A DNA stretch of 32,611 nucleotides, taken from contig JBAXRT010000014.1 in NCBI GenBank assembly GCA_037131065.1, forward strand, positions 1-32,611, read 5' to 3'. This document shows positions 24,510 to 30,752 of this stretch, in pieces. The notes below the pieces were generated by a model that searched no databases, was not told the origin of the DNA, and was given only the letters and a program-made list of their open reading frames with translations. A program made the position numbers and the translations under genes. This DNA is from JBAXRT01 sp037131065. GTDB lineage: Bacteria > Bacteroidota > Bacteroidia > Bacteroidales > FEN-979. Positions within the stretch are counted from its first letter, which is position 1, and every line of letters starts with the position of its first letter.

Positions 24510-24803
24510 TCACGGTTTCCCCGGAGTGATATAACCCTTCAGCGCTTCAATATATTTTTCAAACGCTTCCACTCCTTTCGGTGTGATCCTGCAGAGCGTC
24601 CGCGGCATCCGGCCCCGGAAGGCCTTATCAATCTCAATATAACCGGCCTCCTTCCGCTTTTCGAGCTGTACGCTGAGGTTCCCCGCTGTAGCGCCGGTAT
24701 TTTCACGGAGGAAGACAAAGTCGGCTTCATCGGAGGCAACCAGGATTGACATGACCGCAAGACGCAACTGAGAGTGGAGCAGCGGATCAAGATCTTTATA
24801 CAT
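24510..24803 (-). CDS. Winged-helix transcriptional regulator (MarR/ArsR-like, HTH_34 type)
   Basis: A compact 97-residue DNA-binding protein made almost entirely of one winged helix: LDPLLHSQLRLAVMSILVASDEADFVFLRENTGATAGNLSVQLEKREAGYIEI-type sequence with recognition helix around ATAGNLSVQLEKRKEAG and a wing at RMPRTLCRITPKG. This pattern is typical of the PF13601 winged-helix family. No ligand-binding domain or cysteine switch is visible. The ATG at 24803 is chosen because the family begins at MYKDLDPL; an in-frame upstream extension has no homology. It overlaps the membrane-protein gene by 8 bases, so the two are coupled. It probably represses its own operon through the palindrome at 25494-25507, which is inference. 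Confidence 0.85.
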   Translation of the reverse strand: MYKDLDPLLHSQLRLAVMSILVASDEADFVFLRENTGATAGNLSVQLEKRKEAGYIEIDKAFRGRMPRTLCRITPKGVEAFEKYIEALKGYITPGKP

Positions 24804-25464
24804 CGGACTGCTCTTTTTTATTGAGAAGATGGCCGGGGATGATGAACCCGGCAATGGCGGAAATACAAAGAACAATCTGCTGGAGCCTCAGCAAATGAGG
24901 GTGATGAAAAAAGATGATAAGGAAGAAGGCGCCGCACCAGCAGATGTAACCCCCAACGACCAGAGGTTTGAACTCATAGGCTTTGCCGGAGATGAAAAGT
25001 GCAAGTCCATAAAGACAGAGCATCACAGGTGTTACGAAAAGCCAGTAAAACCATAGACGGAATTCGTGTCCCGGTTCAACAACAACTGGTTTTAATGAGA
25101 GCATCAGGGTGTGGAGCAGCATTCCGGAAATAACCGTAAGCAGAGAGACCGTGAAAGCGATCCAGACATAATCCATGATCCGGTCGATATAGGTTTTGAC
25201 CAGTTGCTGACGCTCCATCTTTTTAACAAGATGGATATGGAATGGAGCTCCGACAGCCATAAGCGCCCACAGCATATAGGCGAAGTACCTGTTTTCCCCA
25301 GGGAAGATCAGCAGGGAGATAAAGATCAATAAACTTATAACAGCTACGAGATAACCCCACAAAAGGAAGATCTTTCCCATTCCTTTCTGAAGGCGGTTCT
25401 TTGCAGATTGGATCATCTGGCTGATCAGCTCGAGGCTCTGTTTTTCCGAAAATTGTGTTTCCAT
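24796..25464 (-). CDS. Six-pass membrane protein of unknown function, paired with a regulator
   Basis: I do not recognise this family. The 222-residue protein has a short charged N-terminus with a probable amphipathic helix (SLELISQMIQSAKNRLQKG), then hydrophobic segments near 33-54, 63-80, 98-121, 137-158, 168-185 and 193-213. There is no signal peptide, catalytic motif or conserved metal site that I can name. The C-terminus is charged (LNKKEQSDV). It is the first gene of a two-gene operon with the winged-helix regulator, with an 8-base overlap. Such pairs are often a regulator and the membrane protein whose level or signal it tracks. The operon lies against the direction of sufE and sufT. 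Confidence 0.72.
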   Translation of the reverse strand: METQFSEKQSLELISQMIQSAKNRLQKGMGKIFLLWGYLVAVISLLIFISLLIFPGENRYFAYMLWALMAVGAPFHIHLVKKMERQQLVKTYIDRIMDYVWIAFTVSLLTVISGMLLHTLMLSLKPVVVEPGHEFRLWFYWLFVTPVMLCLYGLALFISGKAYEFKPLVVGGYICWCGAFFLIIFFHHPHLLRLQQIVLCISAIAGFIIPGHLLNKKEQSDV

Positions 25465-25488
25465 AAGTATAAATTTATAATTTTATTG

Positions 25489-25520
25489 CAAATATAAACT
25501 AGTTTATGATATAAACCAAA
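25489..25520 (-). promoter_or_regulatory. Promoter with overlapping palindromic operator for the regulator/membrane-protein operon
   Basis: On the minus strand TTTG (25520-25517), a 20-base spacer, and TATATTTG (25496-25489) give a full -33/-7 match. A perfect 14-bp palindrome ATAAACTAGTTTAT (25494-25507) overlaps the -7 box and spacer, and a second partial half-site ATAAAC lies at 25511-25516. This is the arrangement expected for repression by a dimeric winged-helix protein, most simply the regulator encoded by the same operon. Confidence 0.7.
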
Positions 25521-25586
25521 TGTTTTGGTAAATATTTTTATGAAAAAAATAAATCATCATGGAATAAGAGTGTTAACTAAAGGTCT

Positions 25587-25677
25587 TTCACCACATTAGG
25601 CACAATAGATCACAATAGTTCAAAAAAAATATTAAGAGATAACTTCTATTGTGTCCTAATGTGACTATTGTGGTGAA
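25587..25677. repeat. Inverted-repeat element built of CACAATAG/CACATTAGG units
   Basis: The left arm (25587-25620) and right arm (25641-25677) are inverted and nearly complementary. Each arm consists of three short tandem units: CACATTAGG, CACAATAGAT, CACAATAGTT on the left, and in the complement of the right arm CACAATAGT, CACATTAGGA, CACAATAGAAGTT. The loop is A-rich. The element occupies the 294-base gap between the divergent membrane-protein promoter and sufT. No ORF lies in it. Confidence 0.7.
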
Positions 25678-25690
25678 TTTTGATCAAAAA

Positions 25691-25730
25691 GAAACCGATA
25701 ACGTAATAATTCAATAATGTTATCCGTTTC
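25691..25730. repeat. Inverted repeat upstream of sufT
   Basis: GAAAC-C-GATAAC at 25691-25702 pairs with GTTATC-C-GTTTC at 25719-25730, with one C-C mismatch and a 16-base AT-rich loop. There is no T-run after it, so a simple terminator is unlikely. It joins directly to the octamer array at the sufT start. Confidence 0.6.
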
Positions 25731-25764
25731 CCTAATGACCTAATGACCTAATGACCCAATGACC
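25731..25764 (+). repeat. Octamer array containing the sufT start codon
   Basis: Three copies of CCTAATGA and one CCCAATGA run in tandem; the ATG of the fourth unit (25759-25761) is the sufT start codon. Every unit contains an ATG, but unit length 8 puts them in different frames. It may be a relative of the TGACNNN heptamers (each junction reads TGACC). Confidence 0.75.
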
Positions 25765-26076
25765 AATAAAACCCCTTTCGAGCAAAAGGTGATCGACGCC
25801 CTGAAATCCGTCTTTGACCCGGAGATACCCGTCAATATTTATGACCTCGGCCTGATCTATAATCTCCAGATCAAGGAGGAGACGAAAGATGTTTACATAC
25901 TGATGACCCTCACAACACCCAACTGCCCGGTTGCCGAGGATATGCCCGGGCAGGTCCGGGATGCAGTGAGGATGGTTGAAGGCGTTGGCAAAGTGACCGT
26001 CGACCTCACCTTCGAACCGCCATGGGACAAGGACATGCTCTCCGAAGCCGCGTTGCTCGATCTTGGACTTTTATAA
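25759..26076 (+). CDS. sufT: SufT, MIP18-family (DUF59) iron-sulfur assembly protein
   Basis: A 105-residue protein of the DUF59/MIP18 family found in many SUF loci, where it helps maturation of iron-sulfur proteins. The family pattern is clear: VIDALKSVFDPEIPVNIYDLGLIYNL near the N-terminus (DPE at 20-22), LTTPNCPVAEDMP with the conserved Cys56, and VDLTFEPPWDKDMLS near the end. It is on the same strand as sufS and sufE but separated from them by the opposite-strand regulator pair and about 290 bases of repeats. The start codon lies inside an octamer repeat; the other ATGs in the array are out of frame or too early for the family N-terminus. Confidence 0.93.
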   Translation: MTNKTPFEQKVIDALKSVFDPEIPVNIYDLGLIYNLQIKEETKDVYILMTLTTPNCPVAEDMPGQVRDAVRMVEGVGKVTVDLTFEPPWDKDMLSEAALLDLGLL

Positions 26077-26090
26077 CCTTACCCAAAAAC

Positions 26091-26112
26091 ATTGCTTTCA
26101 TTGCTTTCATTG
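26091..26112 (+). repeat. Short 9-bp tandem repeat upstream of dxs
   Basis: Two tandem copies of ATTGCTTTC and a partial third lie in the 91-base gap between sufT and dxs, about 30 bases before the dxs -7 box. Confidence 0.5.
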
Positions 26113-26139
26113 ATGCATTCATTTTCCAATACTTCTTCC

Positions 26140-26147
26140 TACCTTTG
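26140..26147 (+). promoter_or_regulatory. -7 promoter box for dxs
   Basis: TACCTTTG fits TAnnTTTG, 20 bases before the dxs ATG. A TTG at 26110-26112 is 27 bases away, too far for a good -33 element. Confidence 0.5.
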
Positions 26148-26167
26148 CACCCGATTTTAAATAGCCC

Positions 26168-28069
26168 ATGACGCCTGCAGTTGGACCATTGCTTGCCGGT
26201 ATAAACAATCCATCGGATCTGAAGAAACTCAGGGTGGATGAACTCCCTCAGCTTTGCCGTGAGATCCGCCAGTTTATCATCGACGTGATGTCGGAAAACC
26301 CGGGACACCTTGGTGCCAGCCTTGGGGCGGTCGAGCTTGCAGTTGCCCTCCACTACGTTTACGATACACCATCCGACAAGCTCATCTGGGATGTAGGTCA
26401 CCAGGCCTATGCACATAAAATCCTTACGGGGCGGAAAAAAAGCTTCCACACCATTCGCACATATAAAGGGATCAGTGGATTTCCCAGGATGTCGGAAAGT
26501 GAATACGACTCTTTCGGGGCAGGACACTCCTCCACTTCGATATCTGCTGCCCTTGGCATGGGAACCGCTGCCAGGCTCGACGGGACAAAAAGGCACCAGG
26601 TGGCCGTGATCGGCGACGGCGCCATGACCGGCGGGATGGCCATGGAAGGATTGAACAACGCCGGGGTCTCCAAGGCCAACATTCTGGTCATTCTCAACGA
26701 TAACCAGATCGCCATCGACAAGAACGTCGGCGCAATCAAGGATTATCTTGCCGATATTGTAACTTCCAAAACCTATAACAGGTTCAGGGATAAAGTATGG
26801 TTCCTGATGGGCGGCGGAACCAAATACGGGAAAAACTCCCGGGCCATCGTCAAGCAGCTGGGAAATGCCTTGAAAGCCACGCTGCTTAAACCAAGTAACC
26901 TCTTCGAAGCCTTTAATTTCAGGTATTTCGGCCTGGTCGACGGCAACGATGTTGTGCGTCTGGTCAACATCCTCAGTGATGTGAAAGATATTGAAGGGCC
27001 GAAACTCCTGCATGTCCATACCGTTAAGGGAAAAGGATACGAACATGCCGAAAGGGACCAGACCATCTACCATGCCCCCGGCCAGTTTGATAAAATGACC
27101 GGTACCCTGAAGGAGGATGCCTGTCATGGCATGGCACCGAAATACCAGACCGTCTTCGGGCGCACCATCATTGAGCTTGCCGAGAAGAATCCGAAAATCC
27201 TCGGCATTACACCGGCCATGTCGACCGGCTGTTCGCTGAACTTCATGATGAACAAGATGCCCGATCGTACCTTTGATGTGGGTATCGCCGAACAGCATGC
27301 GGTGACCTTCTCGGCAGGACTGGCCACATCCGGCTATATTCCCTTCTGCAACATTTACTCCACCTTCATGCAACGGGCCTACGACCAGATCATCCATGAT
27401 GTGGCCCTTCAGAAACTGAATGTGGTCTTTTGCCTCGACCGCGGGGGATTGGTCGGAGAGGACGGCGCCACCCATCATGGGGCTTACGACCTTGCTTTTC
27501 TGCGTTGTATTCCCAATATGACTATTGCCTCACCAATGAATGAACAGGAGTTACGGAACCTGATGTTCACTGCCCAGCTTGAGAATATGGGACCCTTTGC
27601 CATCCGCTATCCAAAGGGAAGAGGGGTCATGCCTCAATGGAAGACTCCTTTCGAAACATTACCGGTTGGCAAGGGACATTGCATACAGGAAGGGAAGGAT
27701 GCAGCCGTATTGTCGATAGGCCATGTGGGAAATTTTGTAACCAGGGCTGTCGTTGAAATGGAAAAATCAGGATTTTATGTGGCGCACTACGACATGCGTT
27801 ATCTGAAACCCATCGATGAAGAATTGCTCCATGAGGTCTTTAAAAAATTCACCAGGGTAGTTACGGTGGAGGATGGTACCATCGTTGGTGGACTTGGCAG
27901 CGCCGTTCTCGAATTCATGGCCGACCATGGTTATTCAGCCAGGGTTGTCCGTCTCGGTGTTCCCGACAAATTCATTGAACAAGGCTCTCTTGAAGATCTT
28001 CACGCCGAATGCGGCTTCGACACGGCCGGGATTACCAGGTCTCTGCGTAAACTTCTCTCCACCGAATAA
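26168..28069 (+). CDS. dxs: 1-deoxy-D-xylulose-5-phosphate synthase
   Basis: Dxs joins pyruvate and glyceraldehyde 3-phosphate to form DXP, the first step of the MEP isoprenoid pathway, with thiamine diphosphate as cofactor. The 633-residue product is full length. Visible motifs are SENPGHLGASLGAVEL with catalytic His47, DVGHQAYAHKILTGR, the thiamine-diphosphate/Mg motif GDGAMTGG (149-156) with Asn178, and the transketolase pyrimidine-domain Glu375 in GIAEQHAVTFSAG. The C-terminal domain (DMRYLKPIDEELL, GGLGSAVLEFM) is complete. The later MEP enzymes IspG and IspH need iron-sulfur clusters, a possible reason for the SUF locus nearby, though this may be chance. It has its own -7 box and converges on the next gene with a 12-base gap. 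Confidence 0.97.
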   Translation: MTPAVGPLLAGINNPSDLKKLRVDELPQLCREIRQFIIDVMSENPGHLGASLGAVELAVALHYVYDTPSDKLIWDVGHQAYAHKILTGRKKSFHTIRTYKGISGFPRMSESEYDSFGAGHSSTSISAALGMGTAARLDGTKRHQVAVIGDGAMTGGMAMEGLNNAGVSKANILVILNDNQIAIDKNVGAIKDYLADIVTSKTYNRFRDKVWFLMGGGTKYGKNSRAIVKQLGNALKATLLKPSNLFEAFNFRYFGLVDGNDVVRLVNILSDVKDIEGPKLLHVHTVKGKGYEHAERDQTIYHAPGQFDKMTGTLKEDACHGMAPKYQTVFGRTIIELAEKNPKILGITPAMSTGCSLNFMMNKMPDRTFDVGIAEQHAVTFSAGLATSGYIPFCNIYSTFMQRAYDQIIHDVALQKLNVVFCLDRGGLVGEDGATHHGAYDLAFLRCIPNMTIASPMNEQELRNLMFTAQLENMGPFAIRYPKGRGVMPQWKTPFETLPVGKGHCIQEGKDAAVLSIGHVGNFVTRAVVEMEKSGFYVAHYDMRYLKPIDEELLHEVFKKFTRVVTVEDGTIVGGLGSAVLEFMADHGYSARVVRLGVPDKFIEQGSLEDLHAECGFDTAGITRSLRKLLSTE

Positions 28070-28081
28070 TTGTGCCCCCTA

Positions 28082-29971
28082 TCACCTTACCAGAGTGAAG
28101 GTCCCTCTGATCGCTTTGGTCTCCCCGGGATATTGCTCCGATTCAAACACCGCGATGAAAGAGTAGACATCCGGTTCGGCAGGCTTCCCCCTGATCGTGC
28201 CGTCCCAGCCGGGCTCCACATCATCGGATTCAAAGATCAGCTGCCCCCAGCGGCTGTATATCTGCAGGTTGTACCGGGTGATGAATTTACTTACCGGTTT
28301 GAAGTAATCGTTAAGGCCATCCCCATTTGGGGTAAAGGCGCTTGGAAAGAAAATCATCAGCGGACATTCACTCACAGCCAGGTTGGTGGTAATGATACTG
28401 TCGCATCCGTTTGCCGATTTCAGGGAGTCGTAATAGACCCCGCCTGTATAACGCCATTCGTGCTGTGCCCAGTAAGCAAGGCCATTGCAGACCGAGGTAT
28501 CAACTGCAACAAAGCTTCCGGGTAATTGGGTGATGGTCACTGTATCCCAGGCCTCGCAGTTCCATGAGTTAATGGCATGAACCAAGTAGGTGCCGGTCGT
28601 ATCGACTGTTATCTTTTGGGTGTGCTCTCCTGTTGACCAGTTGTAAATGCTGTCGCCAGATCCGGCATCCAGGATGGTTGTGTGATTCTGACAGATGGTC
28701 CGGTCGGGTCCGAGCGAAATGTCGGGTTTGGGCATGACAATAATATTCTTACACTGCATCGACTGGGTCGGGAGACCTTCATCAACCGTAAGAAGGATAT
28801 TGTAATTTCCTGGCTGGGAGTAAATGACCGGAGGAGGATCCTTTCCCACGTAGGAGGGTTGGGAGGCTGCATAGCAGACCGGGTAAAAGATCCGTGTCAT
28901 TTCTGAACTGCCGTAGTTTGCAATAAACCCGTAAAGGGTATCTCCGATCCTGTAAAATTCGGAGATGCCATATGGAAGATTCAGGATCCCAATATTACTC
29001 AACGGAGTTGAGATGACCGGTCCTCCGAGCCCCTGGTCAAACCTGAGGTGTACGAGGTAATTCCCCTCCATCACGCAGTTGGTGATGAATCCGCTCACCC
29101 GCTGGCAGTCGGGAATGAGCACGATCCCGGCATTCTCGGCCAGCCCGTCGACGCCCGGAAGGATGGCTGCATCTGGTGTGTTGTAAAGGGAACTTCCGAA
29201 GTTGAACCGGCAGATGTTGTGTGATGCCATGTTGTTAACCAGGGCATACCAGGTATTATTGTTTTTTGCAATGGCCAGGCTGGATGGGAAATTGAGCAAT
29301 CCGAATCCGCCAAGGTTAACGATCTGGGGATCGTTCGCCAGTGACTGTCCGAAGTCAAGCCGGATAAGATTTCCCTCCGTGAGGTCGGTGCAGAACCCGA
29401 TCCAATTCTGATCCTGCCTGGTTATCACAAGCCCTGAGGAGGTTGAAACACCTGTAAGGTCAATTGACAGAGCAGAAGGCACACTGGAAAGCGAATCCCC
29501 GAAGGTCAGCCGTACGAGCGTACTCCCGTCGGCGAGAAAACCATACCACACCCCATTGTCCTTTTTTACCTGGATCCCCCTCATACTGCTGGGGTGTGCA
29601 CCGAAACCTCCGAGGTCAGTCGTAATCAGAGGGTGATGGTTCAGGGATTTTCCAAAAAAGCACCTGATCAGCTTACCGCTGCCGGGGCTGGATATGAAGG
29701 TATAATAGCTGAGGCTGTCCCTGACAAGGGTGACAAAGATCGGTGAGTTAAGTAACTGCCCGGGGTTCCCCATGATGACCCCTTCGGGAAAATAGCTGGC
29801 ATTTCCGCTGCAGAAATTCCACTGCCAGGAAATGGTGGCCTGGGGCTGCACATTGGTTATGTAAACGGGTTTACCTTCACAGATGGTGTCGGTTATGGTG
29901 AAATCGGCGGTCTGACCCTTGCTGCTTTGCGAAAGAATGAATAACAGAACGAAAAGAGCACAGGTCTTCAT
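28082..29971 (-). CDS. T9SS-secreted protein: propeller-like repeats, PKD/Ig-like domains, CHU_C sorting domain
   Basis: A 629-residue secreted protein with a signal peptide (cleavage after ~Gln20). Residues ~23-62 resemble the first half of a PKD domain (ISWQWNF). Residues ~79-365 hold about six repeats of ~50 residues with the pattern LxRxxFGxSLxxxP (101, 152, 202, 252, 306), suggesting a beta-propeller. Residues ~377-416 (IYSQPGNYNILLTV) look like the second half of a PKD domain. Then come an Ig-like domain (417-484), a GCDSI-type domain (486-533) and the gliding-motility C-terminal (type B T9SS) domain from FFPSAFTPNGDGLNDYF to the end. It is probably exported through the SprA channel. 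The function and ligand are unknown. It lies 43 bases downstream of the oxidoreductase gene on the same strand. Confidence 0.87.
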   Translation of the reverse strand: MKTCALFVLLFILSQSSKGQTADFTITDTICEGKPVYITNVQPQATISWQWNFCSGNASYFPEGVIMGNPGQLLNSPIFVTLVRDSLSYYTFISSPGSGKLIRCFFGKSLNHHPLITTDLGGFGAHPSSMRGIQVKKDNGVWYGFLADGSTLVRLTFGDSLSSVPSALSIDLTGVSTSSGLVITRQDQNWIGFCTDLTEGNLIRLDFGQSLANDPQIVNLGGFGLLNFPSSLAIAKNNNTWYALVNNMASHNICRFNFGSSLYNTPDAAILPGVDGLAENAGIVLIPDCQRVSGFITNCVMEGNYLVHLRFDQGLGGPVISTPLSNIGILNLPYGISEFYRIGDTLYGFIANYGSSEMTRIFYPVCYAASQPSYVGKDPPPVIYSQPGNYNILLTVDEGLPTQSMQCKNIIVMPKPDISLGPDRTICQNHTTILDAGSGDSIYNWSTGEHTQKITVDTTGTYLVHAINSWNCEAWDTVTITQLPGSFVAVDTSVCNGLAYWAQHEWRYTGGVYYDSLKSANGCDSIITTNLAVSECPLMIFFPSAFTPNGDGLNDYFKPVSKFITRYNLQIYSRWGQLIFESDDVEPGWDGTIRGKPAEPDVYSFIAVFESEQYPGETKAIRGTFTLVR

Positions 29972-30014
29972 TTCATAAGCCTTTTAACTCATACAGACAA
30001 ATATTTTCTCCTTT

Positions 30015-30635
30015 TCAGTGGCCTGAAATGGCAGGCATCTGCCTGTCATATTTTGTGTTGCTGCAGAGTTTGATCATGAAATCGGCAACATCCGCGCGCG
30101 GGATGGTACGGGAGGTGGGCAGATCATCATTGATTTTGTAAGTGCCCGTTTTGGGTGAATCCGTCAGGCCGACAGGCCGAACGATCACCCAATCGGCTTT
30201 GCTCTCCTTAATGACCTCCATCTGGCGTTTTTTATCATCAAAAACATGTTTCAGGAAGAGAGGCATGATGACCTTTCCGAACCAGAATCCGCCATCATTT
30301 CCCAGGATCCCGGCAGATGACATGCAAATGAAACGCTTTACACCGGTTTCTTCCATAGCTTTCAGGATATTGCGGGTCCCGTCGGAGAGGATCGTATTGG
30401 GTTTGTTCATGTTTACCCCGATGGCGCAGATCACTGCATCGCGGCCCGCAATGGCCTCCCTGATCTTGTCATATTCAAGAATATCACCCTGGATGATCTC
30501 AATATTCTTATGCTGGATGGTTACGCTCGAAGGGTTTCGCGCATAAGCTGTAACCTTGTGACCCTGGTTCAGGGCCTGGAAAACCGTTTGTCTGCCTGTT
30601 TTTCCGCTGGCGCCAAAGACCGTGATGTGCATCAT
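30015..30635 (-). CDS. NAD(P)-binding oxidoreductase, atypical SDR/NmrA-like family
   Basis: A 206-residue Rossmann-fold protein. The N-terminus ITVFGASGKTGRQTVFQAL contains the GxxGxxG dinucleotide motif, followed by AYARNPSS (the loop that often selects NADP), IIQGDILEYD, AVICAIGV and FICMSSAGI. It lacks the YxxxK catalytic pair of classical short-chain dehydrogenases and resembles the NmrA-like/biliverdin-reductase-B group, so it could be a flavin or quinone reductase or a redox sensor. The substrate cannot be told. Start: ATG 30635 or the adjacent ATG 30632. It is divergent from the permease gene and has a candidate -7 box. Confidence 0.85.
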   Translation of the reverse strand: MMHITVFGASGKTGRQTVFQALNQGHKVTAYARNPSSVTIQHKNIEIIQGDILEYDKIREAIAGRDAVICAIGVNMNKPNTILSDGTRNILKAMEETGVKRFICMSSAGILGNDGGFWFGKVIMPLFLKHVFDDKKRQMEVIKESKADWVIVRPVGLTDSPKTGTYKINDDLPTSRTIPRADVADFMIKLCSNTKYDRQMPAISGH

Positions 30636-30646
30636 TGATTTTTTTG

Positions 30647-30654
30647 CAAAGTTA
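30647..30654 (-). promoter_or_regulatory. -7 promoter box for the oxidoreductase gene
   Basis: On the minus strand TAACTTTG fits TAnnTTTG, 11 bases before the ATG at 30635, so the leader would be very short. No good -33 element was found. Confidence 0.45.
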
Positions 30655-30752
30655 ATAAAAAGCAGGGCCGAGGGGATAAATCCTCTTTCTGAATACGGTC
30701 AAGCCGGACACGGTTTATCGGAAAAACATTTACTTTTATAAAAAATTTCTGC

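Noticed and set aside
26006..27478. 490-codon open frame on the minus strand
   Set aside because: It lies antisense to dxs, whose plus-strand product is a full-length recognised enzyme. The antisense product resembles no family and is a codon-usage shadow.
30669..30688. GAGG/CCTC short inverted repeat between the oxidoreductase and permease genes
   Set aside because: Only four paired bases; this is expected by chance.
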